Assembly: GCF_028736925.1 (NCBI RefSeq)
Contig: NZ_JAQZAT010000001.1
Location: forward strand, 434,001 to 498,000
DNA from: Flavivirga sp. 57AJ16
Lineage (GTDB): Bacteria; Bacteroidota; Bacteroidia; Flavobacteriales; Flavobacteriaceae
DNA length: 64,000 bases
Direction: 5' to 3'
How positions within the stretch are numbered: position 1 is the stretch's first letter; each line of letters begins with the position of its first letter. Position numbers and translations under genes: made by a program. Below the pieces are notes generated by a model. The model was given only the letters and a program-made list of their open reading frames with translations. It had not been told where the DNA came from and did not search any database. Positions 45,950 through 54,500 of this stretch are shown here, in pieces.

Positions 45950-46102
45950 GGTCAATTGACCAAAGAATAATTGGACAAACTGGTTCCAACAATTGAAATC
46001 GCGAGTTCTATGGTCACCATTGCATCGCTTGACACATTTCCCGAACTCATACTTGTTCACATATTGTAGGACTTGGGCGAAAACATATTTTCCTGAATTC
46101 AT
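45950..46102 (-). pseudogene. IS4 family (DUF4372) transposase N-terminal remnant
   Basis: From ATG 46102 the frame reads MNSGKYVFAQVLQYVNKYEF, then GKCVKRCNGDHRTRDFNCWN and QFVQLFFGQLT. This is the DUF4372 start typical of Bacteroidota IS4 transposases. After about 50 residues it passes into the palindromic repeat and loses similarity. The DDE catalytic core is missing. The 46103-46384 stretch shows no supportable gene. Confidence 0.75.
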
Positions 46103-46384
46103 TATGGTCTTATTTAGACCACTAAGCTAAAATTCATTTCAAATCAAAAAATCAAAGAACGTCTTGAATGCACTGTAAACATTGCGATAAAATAGAAAAT
46201 TAAAAAGTTAACGCATCACTAGTAATGATTGAAAAACAATAAAAGATCTGAAAAAGGGCATCCACTATGTCTTTCAGAACCAAGTGAAGTACCTATAATG
46301 CTAAACTAAACGAATTACGGCGGCTTCATACAAATTCTGGATTTCAAGCTGACTCATTCTTTTTTAACCTTTGCCCCCCTCATT

Positions 46385-46430
46385 AAAAGACGACCTATTT
46401 GAACTATATAGTAGGTAGTCTTTTATTTTT
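46385..46430 (+). terminator. Terminator-like hairpin upstream of yicC
   Basis: AAAAGAC-G-ACCTA pairs with TAGGT-A-GTCTTTT and is followed by ATTTTT. It insulates the yicC operon from the repeat region upstream. Confidence 0.6.
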
Positions 46431-46478
46431 AAGAACTCTTTTAAAAATTAATCTATTTCCTATCCTTTAGGTTTTAAT

Positions 46479-46486
46479 TACCTTTG
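46479..46486 (+). promoter_or_regulatory. -7 element for the yicC operon
   Basis: TACCTTTG fits TAnnTTTG and lies 21 bases before the ATG at 46507, giving a short leader. Confidence 0.5.
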
Positions 46487-46506
46487 CGAAACTTAATACA
46501 TGCATT

Positions 46507-47364
46507 ATGATATATTCAATGACAGGTTATGGAAAATCTGTATTGCAATTGCCCACAAAAAAGATAACCATAGAGCTCAAATCTCTTAACAGTAAAAATT
46601 TAGATTTAAATGCAAGGATGCCTTCTATTTATAGAGAAAAGGAACTAGTTATTCGAAAACTTCTTGCTGCTAAACTAGTACGGGGGAAAGTCGATTTTTC
46701 TATTTATGTTGAAGCTACTGCAGAAGATACATCTACACAAATAAACACCCCAGTTGTTAAACAATATATAGAACAGTTAAAAAATGTTGTTGATGGTGAT
46801 GCCATAGAACTTCTTAAAATGGCAGTTCGTTTTCCAGATGCTTTAAATACAGTTCGTGAAGAAATTGATGATAACGAATGGAATGCTGTAGAAGCACAAA
46901 TCAACACTGCCATAAATGACCTAATCGACCATAGGCTAGATGAAGGCAAAGTGCTTGAAGCGGATTTTAATAAACGGGTCATCACGATTGAGAACATCCT
47001 TGAACAGGTTATTGCCATGGATCCTGAACGTGTTGAAGGTGTTCGCGAACGGTTACTTAAAGGTCTTGAGGACCTAAAAGAGAAATATGATGAAAACCGC
47101 TTTGAGCAAGAGCTGGTGTATTATATCGAAAAGTTTGATATTACCGAAGAAAAAGTGCGTTTAAAAAACCACTTAAATTACTTTACAGAATGTATAAATT
47201 CTAAAGACTCCAACGGAAAAAAACTTGGGTTTATTAGTCAAGAAATGGGAAGGGAAATAAATACCATTGGCTCTAAAAGTAATCATGCGCCTATGCAACA
47301 GTTAGTGGTGCAAATGAAAGACGAACTGGAAAAAATTAAGGAACAATTATTAAACGTATTGTAA
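46507..47364 (+). CDS. yicC: YicC family endoribonuclease
   Basis: The 285-residue protein is full length for the YicC/RmuC-like family, recently described as endoribonucleases acting on small RNA. The N-terminal part has the signature MIYSMTGYGKSVLQLPTKKI and LKSLNSKNLDLNARMPS. The C-terminal DUF1732 part ends with HLNYFTECINSKDSNGKKLG, FISQEMGREINTIGSKS and a helix with the conserved E/K pattern. It sits directly upstream of gmk, as in most bacteria. The upstream -7 element and hairpin suggest that transcription starts here. Confidence 0.93.
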   Translation: MIYSMTGYGKSVLQLPTKKITIELKSLNSKNLDLNARMPSIYREKELVIRKLLAAKLVRGKVDFSIYVEATAEDTSTQINTPVVKQYIEQLKNVVDGDAIELLKMAVRFPDALNTVREEIDDNEWNAVEAQINTAINDLIDHRLDEGKVLEADFNKRVITIENILEQVIAMDPERVEGVRERLLKGLEDLKEKYDENRFEQELVYYIEKFDITEEKVRLKNHLNYFTECINSKDSNGKKLGFISQEMGREINTIGSKSNHAPMQQLVVQMKDELEKIKEQLLNVL

Positions 47365-47490
47365 AACTATAATCGGGTCTGGTCTTTCGGCAAACCTTGT
47401 TTGCTACTTTCAAAACAAAATATATTTTGTTTCTCAATAATGCTCAAGATAAACTAAAGTCGAGATCTAAATTATTAAATAACACGCCTC

Positions 47491-48084
47491 TTGGTCAATC
47501 AAAATAAGAATATAGAAAAAGGTAAGCTCATCGTATTTTCCGCACCTTCCGGTTCTGGAAAAACAACTATTGTAAAACACTTGTTAGGTATAGAAGATTT
47601 GAATTTAGAATTTTCTATATCGGCAACTTCCCGAGAAAAACGAGGTGAGGAAATAGATGCAAAAGATTACTATTTTTTATCGGCCAAAGAATTTAAAGCC
47701 AAAATTAAAAATGATGAATTTTTAGAATGGGAAGAAGTATATCGCGATAATTTTTATGGTACTTTAAAAACAGAAGTGGAACGTATTTGGGCCATGGGCA
47801 AGCATGTTATTTTTGATATTGACGTATCTGGTGGTTTGCGTATAAAACGAAAATTCCCGGAGGAAACTTTAGCTATTTTTGTAAAGCCGCCAAGTATTGA
47901 CGAGTTAAAAATTAGATTAAAAAAGCGCAAAACAGAAAGTGAAGACAAAATAAATATGCGGGTTGCAAAGGCCTCGGCAGAACTGGCAACAGCACCTTTA
48001 TTCGATGTGATCGTTGTCAATGACAATTTAGATAAAGCACTTGAAAATGCGCATAAACTAGTTAGTGATTTTCTAAACTCTTAA
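47491..48084 (+). CDS. gmk: Guanylate kinase
   Basis: The 197-residue enzyme phosphorylates GMP to GDP with ATP. The P-loop is FSAPSGSGKTTIVKHLLG near residue 15. The GMP-binding region includes FSISATSREKRGEEIDAKDY and FYGTLKTEVERIW, and the LID region has RLKKRKTESEDKINMR. The only start before the P-loop in this frame is TTG at 47491 (MVNQNKNIEKGKL), so a non-ATG start is likely. The 126-base gap after yicC contains a GGCAAAC/GTTTGC palindrome and a TCGA-rich repeat. nadD follows after 10 bases. Confidence 0.96.
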   Translation: MVNQNKNIEKGKLIVFSAPSGSGKTTIVKHLLGIEDLNLEFSISATSREKRGEEIDAKDYYFLSAKEFKAKIKNDEFLEWEEVYRDNFYGTLKTEVERIWAMGKHVIFDIDVSGGLRIKRKFPEETLAIFVKPPSIDELKIRLKKRKTESEDKINMRVAKASAELATAPLFDVIVVNDNLDKALENAHKLVSDFLNS

Positions 48085-48094
48085 AAGCATTAGA

Positions 48095-48673
48095 ATGAAA
48101 GTTGGGCTGTATTTTGGTTCTTTTAACCCTATTCACATTGGCCATTTGGTTATTGCCAATCATTTAGCTGAATATAGTGATTTAGACCAAGTTTGGTTTG
48201 TAGTCACCCCTCATAATCCATTCAAAAAAAAGAGTAGTTTACTGGATAATTATCAACGTTTAGAAATGGTATATCGTGCTACTAAAGATTACACTAAGCT
48301 TCAACCATGCGATATAGAGTTTAACTTGCCACAACCCAATTATACCATAAATACGCTTGCTTATTTGCAAGAAAAACATCCAGACCATGCATTTTCTTTA
48401 ATCATGGGCGAAGACAACCTAAAGAGTTTTCATAAATGGAGAAACTACGAGTTAATTCTTGAGAACCACCATATCTATGTATACCCTCGTATTTCTAAAA
48501 ATAAGATAGAAACGCTATTTAATGGCCATAAAAAAATACATCATATCGATGGGCCTATTATGGAATTATCCTCAACATTTATACGTAATTCCATAAAAGT
48601 GGGTAAAAACATAAAACCAATGCTTCCGGAATTTGTTTGGGAATATTTGGACGAGATGAATTTTTACAAATAA
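48095..48673 (+). CDS. nadD: Nicotinate-nucleotide adenylyltransferase
   Basis: The 192-residue enzyme joins ATP and nicotinate mononucleotide to form deamido-NAD in NAD synthesis. The nucleotidyltransferase motif appears as GLYFGSFNPIHIGHLVIANH at the N-terminus (HIGH), and the second signature is ELSSTFIRNSIKVGKNI near residue 155. FSLIMGEDNLKSFHKWRNYE is also typical. The gene follows gmk by 10 bases in one operon. Confidence 0.96.
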   Translation: MKVGLYFGSFNPIHIGHLVIANHLAEYSDLDQVWFVVTPHNPFKKKSSLLDNYQRLEMVYRATKDYTKLQPCDIEFNLPQPNYTINTLAYLQEKHPDHAFSLIMGEDNLKSFHKWRNYELILENHHIYVYPRISKNKIETLFNGHKKIHHIDGPIMELSSTFIRNSIKVGKNIKPMLPEFVWEYLDEMNFYK

Positions 48674-48739
48674 TCTTAAAAATTATATGGTAAAATCCCA
48701 TACAAAAAATCTGTCTTTAAATAAGAAATGGATAAGGTA

Positions 48740-49225
48740 CTAATCCAGAATTGGAATCCGTAACAATTGCCCTGGATAAATAGTATCCGGATCTGTTAAC
48801 ATGGGTTTGTTAGCCTCGAAAATAACTGGGTATTTCGTTGCATCACCATAAAATTCTTTTGCTATTTTTCCTAAAGTATTTCCATTAATCACGGTATGAA
48901 ACTGTGCTTCAGGTCCTGCACACTCTACCGTCATTTGATCATCAACAATGGCTATTCCTTTAGAGTTCCCAATAATTAAAACTACTTTTTCTTTAGTAGC
49001 CTGATCGTAAGCTAACCCTTTAACCATAGCAATATCTTCATCAATAAAAATATTTAAATTTTCTACTTGCAAATGTAAATCTATAATGGTTTCTTTAAGT
49101 TTTTTTGCAACCGCTTTTTCTAATTTAAGTTCTGCTGCCGCCCTCTCTTCTGCATCTTCCACCTCTGTTATATCAATCCCTAATACGGTAGCACCTGCAT
49201 TTTTAATAAATGAAAAAAATCCCAT
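48740..49225 (-). CDS. BON and LysM domain protein (potassium-binding Kbp/YgaU-like)
   Basis: This 161-residue protein has no signal peptide. Residues 25-100 form a BON domain (VENLNIFIDEDIAMVKGLAY, EKVVLIIGNSKGIAIVDDQM). Residues 112-160 are a LysM domain (FHTVINGNTLGKIAKEFYGD then PDTIYPGQLLRIPIL). This is the layout of the E. coli protein Kbp/YgaU, which binds potassium in the cytoplasm; the same role here is an inference. It is convergent with nadD and stands alone. Confidence 0.85.
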   Translation of the reverse strand: MGFFSFIKNAGATVLGIDITEVEDAEERAAAELKLEKAVAKKLKETIIDLHLQVENLNIFIDEDIAMVKGLAYDQATKEKVVLIIGNSKGIAIVDDQMTVECAGPEAQFHTVINGNTLGKIAKEFYGDATKYPVIFEANKPMLTDPDTIYPGQLLRIPILD

Positions 49226-49881
49226 AATTTTTAATATCCTTTTTTTGGGTTATGATTTTTAGACACTCAAAAAATTATAAAGTCACATTTTTATGTTTTT
49301 TAAATAAAGATATTTCTTGTCCCTCCCCTTGAGGTAAGCCATAGAAGTATTTAGCTGTTTCTTTTTAACCCAAAAATCAACCGAAATGCTATTATTTAGA
49401 TGCCCTCCTTTCGGCAAACGTTGTTTGCTACTTTAGTAGGGGTGACCATGGATCAATCCCAAAAGTTGTGTGCGATGTGAGATCATATATAACGAACCAA
49501 GTTCAAGTGTATAATAGTCGCTTCAAGATAAATTTAGATAACCTAGATATTCGAGAGAGAACCACAAAAAACACCTCTTTCTTCCAATTTTAAGCTTAAA
49601 ATTGAAATTCATCTCCTCTTAAATTTAACTACGGTGTACCCACAAATAATCACACCAAGTTAATTAGTATCTACTTTGTGCCAAAGGCTTGTCCGAGACG
49701 GGTCCCTCCCTTTTTGGCTAAAAAGGGAGGTGGCTGTATGTGGTAACATACAGACGGAGGGTTTGTTTTTTTGAGTGTTCTTTACATGTTTAATTTGTCA
49801 AACGCCCTTTCTTTTCCTCCTGGCGTCGAAAAATTCATCCCCACTTCAGCAGAACTACCATGAGTACACATCTATAAAAAA

Positions 49882-50022
49882 GACACGAATGGCACAAATT
49901 CACACGATTCCAATGCTTTATGTTATTGATTGGACTCTGCATGAATATGAATCCCTAGTCTATATAGGCTTGAAATCTGTCAATAGCCTGAATAATTTGT
50001 GAAAATTTGTGCCATTCGTGTC
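49882..50022. mobile_element. Inverted-repeat element family D, copy 1 (141 bp)
   Basis: Perfect 19-base terminal inverted repeats (GACACGAATGGCACAAATT and its complement) enclose about 100 bases. A relative with a left end only is at 52556-52790. The surrounding 49226-50263 spacer carries more palindromes, including CTCCCTTTTT/AAAAAGGGAG near 49710 and TTTCGAC/GTCGAAA near 50085, and no supportable gene. Confidence 0.75.
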
Positions 50023-50263
50023 CAATCTTTTTTTTGTGCTTTTTTTGTGTACTCACAGTAGTTTTGAAAAGGGAGGATAATTTCGACAAGGTCGAAATTT
50101 AGGAGGGTTAAACCAAGATAGGTCAACGGCGGGGTTTCTTTTCAGATGGGCCAAAACCTTTGCCTAAACACAACTTTTGTTCTTGTTCCGTGACCATCCT
50201 GTCTGCCAACAGGTTCAATGGAAAACCTGCCTTTGCAAGCAAGCCGAAGCATTATTTTTGATT

Positions 50264-50307
50264 GAGAAAAAAGAAACCGCTTAAAGAACAATTCTTTAAA
50301 CGGTTTC
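50264..50307 (-). terminator. Terminator of the lipoprotein gene at 50414-51361
   Basis: On the minus strand GAAACCG...TTAAAGAA and TTCTTTAA...CGGTTTC form a long stem with a 3-base loop, followed by a T run. It lies 107 bases past the gene. Confidence 0.75.
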
Positions 50308-50413
50308 CAAACTAAATAACCAACCAAAATTTTAGTGAAACCTATCCCGCTTCATGTGCTGAACTTGCCTGTGCTGAACTTGTTTCAGTATCTTAACATA
50401 AAGTGATCTCACT

Positions 50414-51361
50414 TTATTGTTTAACCCTAGTGCTTTCTCTCGGGTTTTCTACTTTATCTTTTCTATACTTACGCTTCTTATCGATCGAAGCTTTTATTTT
50501 TCCTTTTGTGTCTCCATTTTTCAGATATTGTATATACCCTCTACCCTCAAACTCATAAACTGTTTCAGATGATGGGTGAAACAATTCTATCTTTCTGTCG
50601 TTTATAACGCTCAATTCGAAGTATTCATTGTTGAAGAAATCATAATCTAATGTTAAAATTTTCAAATACTCATTTCCGTTAACATTTCCAACACCATATA
50701 TTCCTGTATAATCCCATATAAGATTATTTGTATTTGTCCCGCTTTCATCTTGCGAACTTTTAAATGTCGAGTCGTTTCCACCAGCTAAAAACTGTAAATA
50801 ATTTTCATTATCAAATTCATTTATAGCTCCAAACGCACTTGTATAAGTTTTTTCCCAAGCCTCATATTCTTGTAAGAAATAATGAATATTATCATAGAAA
50901 ACAAAATCGTAATCAAAATTACTGCGTTGGTAACCTTCTAGAAAATAAGAGGTATCATTGTTAGGGTTGTAAAGCTCAATAGTATTACTGTTTATTTGAA
51001 AAACATCAAAAGTTTCAAACCCATCAATATCATGAGAAACATCTAAAATCATGTCATATGCATCATATACACCAACATCAATGCCAAACCCGCCTCCATT
51101 ATCGCCTAATCCAACTATATTGTTGTTTGCATACATCACCCCATTTCTAAAAGATATGGTAAACGCTTTTTGTAAAAAAGGCGTTTCTCCAAACCCTACG
51201 GTGCTATTAATATCCACATACCATATCTCATACGAGCTCAATAGCTGATTTATAGATATTGTTGTTGGTTCGTCCTCAATATTTACTTCTGTATAACATG
51301 CTGTGAACAATGTTGCTGTTAAAGTAAAGCCAAGTAGTAATTTTACTATCCTCATAATCAA
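50414..51361 (-). CDS. Uncharacterised lipoprotein
   Basis: This 315-residue protein starts with a lipoprotein signal (KLLLGFTLTATLFTAC, lipobox FTAC). The mature part is aromatic, acidic and beta-rich, with two related halves: TIELYNPNNDTSYFLEGYQR near residue 128 and KIELFHPSSETVYEFEGRGY near 265 look like copies of one motif. The C-terminal 35 residues are very basic (KGKIKASIDKKRKYRKDKVE). Similar proteins occur near gpsA in flavobacteria, but I know of no function. It is divergent from gpsA and has its own terminator. Confidence 0.65.
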   Translation of the reverse strand: MIMRIVKLLLGFTLTATLFTACYTEVNIEDEPTTISINQLLSSYEIWYVDINSTVGFGETPFLQKAFTISFRNGVMYANNNIVGLGDNGGGFGIDVGVYDAYDMILDVSHDIDGFETFDVFQINSNTIELYNPNNDTSYFLEGYQRSNFDYDFVFYDNIHYFLQEYEAWEKTYTSAFGAINEFDNENYLQFLAGGNDSTFKSSQDESGTNTNNLIWDYTGIYGVGNVNGNEYLKILTLDYDFFNNEYFELSVINDRKIELFHPSSETVYEFEGRGYIQYLKNGDTKGKIKASIDKKRKYRKDKVENPRESTRVKQ

Positions 51362-51456
51362 ACGTTTTTAGGGGTTATATCTTAGTGTTTTCAAAACGCG
51401 TGCCAAAAAACAATTTCTTAATCTTTTCTCGACTTAGCAATGATTATTATTTTATG

Positions 51457-51464
51457 TATTTTTG
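51457..51464 (+). promoter_or_regulatory. -7 element for gpsA
   Basis: TATTTTTG fits TAnnTTTG. Transcription would begin near 51471, so an ATG at 51469 would be too early and the start at 51487 is preferred. Confidence 0.5.
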
Positions 51465-51486
51465 AAATATGAATGATTTGTTATCT

Positions 51487-52488
51487 ATGGATAAACCCCT
51501 AAAATACGCCGTGTTTGGAGCAGGAAGTTGGGCAACTGCTATTGTGAAAATGCTTTGTGAAAATTTAAATGAAGTTGGTTGGTATATGAGAAGTGTGTAT
51601 ACCAAAGAGCATTTACTAAAAGAACAGCACAACCCTAATTATTTAAGCTCGGTTGAGTTTCATTTAGAACAGCTAAAAATTAGTAATGATATTAATGAAA
51701 TTGCTACTTATGCAGATGTTTTATTTTTTGTAATTCCTTCTGCTTTTATCCATGACGAGTTAGAAAAACTAAATATTGATATTTCTAACAAGATCATTGT
51801 TTCTGCAGTAAAAGGTATTATGCCCGAGTCCGGGCTTTTGGTTGGTGAGCATTTTCATGAGTTTCACAAAATTCCTTATGATAATATTGCTGTTATAGCG
51901 GGACCTTGTCATGCCGAAGAAGTCGCTTTAGAACGTTTATCGTACCTAACCATATCATGTTCGGATGCCGAAAAAGCAAAAATGATAGCTAAAAAACTAT
52001 CCAGTGATTACATAAAAACTAAAATTAGTGATGATATTATAGGTGTAGAATATGCTGTTATGCTTAAGAATATTTATGCTATTGCTGCTGGAATAGCACA
52101 TGGTTTGGGCTATGGGGATAATTTTCAAAGTGTACTGATGAGCAACTCTATTAGGGAAATGAAGCGTTTTATTAAAAAAATGCATAAAATGAAGCGTAAC
52201 ATTAACAACTCTGCTTATCTGGGAGATTTATTAGTAACCGGTTATTCGGTTTTTTCCAGAAATCGTATGTTTGGAAACATGATCGGCAAAGGTTACACGG
52301 TAAAATCGGCCCAAATGGAAATGAGTATGGTAGCCGAAGGGTATTATGCTACAAAAAGTGCCCATTTACTTAATCAGAAAAACGCAAAAAAAACACAGCT
52401 CCCAATTATTAATGCCGTTTACCAGGTTTTATATGAAGGTAAAAACCCAAAAAAAGTGTTTAAAAAATTAACTGAGAAGCTGGATTAA
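51487..52488 (+). CDS. gpsA: Glycerol-3-phosphate dehydrogenase [NAD(P)+]
   Basis: The enzyme reduces dihydroxyacetone phosphate to glycerol 3-phosphate for phospholipid synthesis. From ATG 51487 (MDKPLKYAVFGAGSWATAI) it has 333 residues; the Rossmann motif is GAGSWATAIVKML. Other hallmarks are VKGIMPESGLLVGEHF, VIAGPCHAEEVALERL, the catalytic lysine in YAVMLKNIYAIAAGIAHGLG, and GDLLVTGYSVFSRNRMFG. An in-frame ATG six codons upstream lies at or before the likely transcription start. It stands alone. Confidence 0.95.
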   Translation: MDKPLKYAVFGAGSWATAIVKMLCENLNEVGWYMRSVYTKEHLLKEQHNPNYLSSVEFHLEQLKISNDINEIATYADVLFFVIPSAFIHDELEKLNIDISNKIIVSAVKGIMPESGLLVGEHFHEFHKIPYDNIAVIAGPCHAEEVALERLSYLTISCSDAEKAKMIAKKLSSDYIKTKISDDIIGVEYAVMLKNIYAIAAGIAHGLGYGDNFQSVLMSNSIREMKRFIKKMHKMKRNINNSAYLGDLLVTGYSVFSRNRMFGNMIGKGYTVKSAQMEMSMVAEGYYATKSAHLLNQKNAKKTQLPIINAVYQVLYEGKNPKKVFKKLTEKLD

Positions 52489-52555
52489 TTATTCGTTAAC
52501 ATTCTTTCCTTTTTTGGAGCTAGCGTGTGCACATAAATATTGAACAATAATATTG

Positions 52556-52790
52556 GACACGAATGGCACAAATTCATGCGAATCTATAGCTAAATTATTA
52601 TAAAAATTTTTACAGCTTAGACAGTTGAAAAACAACAAATAAGACCATAATTGTTTATGATTTAAAAAAATATCTTCGGATGACATTTTATCTTGATTGA
52701 ACTATAAGTACTGTATATTATAGATTGGACTCAACATGAATATGAATTTCTAGCCTGTAAAAGCTTGAGATCTGTCTGTCATCAGATTAA
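52556..52790. repeat. Family D element, copy 2, rearranged
   Basis: The left end GACACGAATGGCACAAATT matches copy 1, and the segment GATTGGACTC..CATGAATATGAAT with its downstream sequence matches the interior of copy 1. Between them is an unrelated insertion of about 130 bases, and the right inverted repeat is missing. Past it, up to 53027, is a CCTCCCTCAAGGGAGGA palindrome and no gene. A minus-strand open frame at 52489-52686 crosses these repeats and is not supported. Confidence 0.55.
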
Positions 52791-53027
52791 TTAACTCGAT
52801 TTAGCTTAGGTCATTTAATTTCATCGCAAATCGTTGGGTTTATAATAATGATTGCATTTTTAAGACACCCTCCTTAATCCTCCCTCAAGGGAGGAATTTC
52901 ACTCGGTAAAATTATCCCCTTGAGGGGACTTTAGGGGTGTTTTCAGAATAACTAATTGAAAATCAACAAATATTAAATCAAACTCCTTTAGATTTGTTTC
53001 TTAAAAAAGAATTAAAGACGGAAAGGT

Positions 53028-53423
53028 TTATTTCACCAATACGCCCATTGCATCCATTAAAGGAACCGTTTGCAAAGCTTTTAGATTAATCGTATTCTTT
53101 CTAAACAAATAGGTTTTATCGAACATGGTATTGCCTTCAAAAAAGGTCACTTTAAAAGTATTGTTTAAGGCAAACAATGCCTCTTGCATCAATTCTATTT
53201 TTGCATAACTTTTCTTTGGAAGCTTATCCAGCTTTTTTCTAAATACGGATGTTTGTTTATCTTTAGAATAACCACTGGTAACAATAAGAACCATATCCAA
53301 ATCAACATCCTTATCGTTTATTATATAGGCATTCCAGTCCTGTGTCTTGTAAATGTCATTATATTCATTTACAACAGCGACGTAAACATCTTTAACTTTT
53401 GGTATTTCAATGTCTTTTTTCAT
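53028..53423 (-). CDS. Conserved small protein of unknown function
   Basis: The 131-residue protein has no signal peptide or membrane segment. It begins MKKDIEIPKVKDVYVAVVNE and contains DWNAYIINDKDVDLDMVLIV and TSGYSKDKQTSVFRKKLDKL, an alternation of short strands and helices suggesting a small alpha/beta fold. It resembles uncharacterised proteins that I recall as widespread in flavobacteria. No function can be given. A TATTTTTG element at 53477-53484 on the same strand may be its promoter. Confidence 0.7.
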   Translation of the reverse strand: MKKDIEIPKVKDVYVAVVNEYNDIYKTQDWNAYIINDKDVDLDMVLIVTSGYSKDKQTSVFRKKLDKLPKKSYAKIELMQEALFALNNTFKVTFFEGNTMFDKTYLFRKNTINLKALQTVPLMDAMGVLVK

Positions 53424-53476
53424 TAAAAAGTGTTTTATTTCTCTAATTTTAAATCACTTCTACATATAAACCGCTG

Positions 53477-53484
53477 CAAAAATA
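53477..53484 (-). promoter_or_regulatory. Candidate -7 element for the gene at 53028-53423
   Basis: Reads TATTTTTG on the minus strand, 54 bases before the start codon. No -33 motif seen. Confidence 0.35.
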
Positions 53485-53645
53485 CGCTTTTATAGTGAAG
53501 TGTTTAAGCTTTTTCACTTCAATCCAAAAACATGTGCTCAGCTTGACTGGGTAGTTTAAAATGAGTTCAGTATTAAAAAATCCGATCCATTATACGTTTT
53601 ATTTAAAAACTGATTAACTTCGTTAAAACATTAAACATTTCTAAA

Positions 53646-54491
53646 TTGAAGACCATAGGTAAAAAAGTAAAAGACATAAAGCTAATAGTGCTTTTATTGT
53701 TAAGTTTTAATTTTTATGGACAGACTTCCATAATGACTTATAATATTAGGTTCAACAATCCTAATGATAATGTAAATTGGTGGAAAAACAGAAAAGAAGA
53801 GGTTGCGGGCATGATAAAGTATTATCATCCAGATATTTTGGGAATACAAGAAGGTCTAAACGATCAGGTAAATGACCTCTATAATAACCTGCCTAATTAT
53901 TCTTACACCGGAGTTGGGAGGGATGACGGCAAAGAAAAAGGTGAATACGCTGCTATCTTTTACAATTCGGATAAATTTGAGCTCATAAACACGAAAACAT
54001 ATTGGCTTTCCAGCACACCTAATAAGGTTTCTGTGGGTTGGGATGCTTCTATGGAACGTATTACTACTTATGGTGTATTTAGAAACTTAAAGACGAACGA
54101 TACGTTGCACGTTTTTAACTGCCATTATGATCATATTGGAAAAATGGCTCAACAAAAATCATCAGAATTAATTGTATCCCTAATACGACAAAAAGACCTT
54201 GAAAAAAGGATGGTCATTGTCATGGGAGACCTAAATAGTACCCCAAAAGAAAAAGCCATTCAAAGTTTAAAAACAGTACTGGAAGACAGCTTTGAAATAA
54301 CAAAACACCCTATATATGGCCCCGTTGGGACTTTTAATACGTTTGATATCGATTTTATACCAGAAAAAAGAATAGATTACATTTTCACCAAAAATTTAGT
54401 GGTTGAGAATTATAGGAACATTGACGATCGTAGAAAAAACAACCTATGGTTATCCGATCATTTACCAGTTTTTATTGAAGTAATGAAATAG
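53646..54491 (+). CDS. Endonuclease/exonuclease/phosphatase family protein, secreted
   Basis: This 281-residue protein belongs to the exonuclease III/DNase I/inositol phosphatase fold. A signal peptide (KLIVLLLLSFNFYGQ) is followed by the fold's landmarks: MTYNIRFNNPNDNVNWW, DILGIQEGL with the metal-binding glutamate, HVFNCHYDHIG, VIVMGDLNSTPKEKA, RIDYIFTK and the final LSDHLPVFIEV with the catalytic histidine. The start is TTG at 53646; the first ATG lies inside the conserved domain and would remove the signal peptide. A phosphodiesterase or phosphatase substrate cannot be chosen. It is convergent with pheS. Confidence 0.9.
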   Translation: MKTIGKKVKDIKLIVLLLLSFNFYGQTSIMTYNIRFNNPNDNVNWWKNRKEEVAGMIKYYHPDILGIQEGLNDQVNDLYNNLPNYSYTGVGRDDGKEKGEYAAIFYNSDKFELINTKTYWLSSTPNKVSVGWDASMERITTYGVFRNLKTNDTLHVFNCHYDHIGKMAQQKSSELIVSLIRQKDLEKRMVIVMGDLNSTPKEKAIQSLKTVLEDSFEITKHPIYGPVGTFNTFDIDFIPEKRIDYIFTKNLVVENYRNIDDRRKNNLWLSDHLPVFIEVMK

Positions 54492-54500
54492 AGGTAAACG

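Noticed and set aside
49775-50002. Open frame of 75 codons on the plus strand
   Set aside because: It lies inside inverted-repeat element D; the sequence is explained by the repeat.
52489-52686. Open frame of 65 codons on the minus strand after gpsA
   Set aside because: It crosses the rearranged family D copy, and no conserved protein features are visible.
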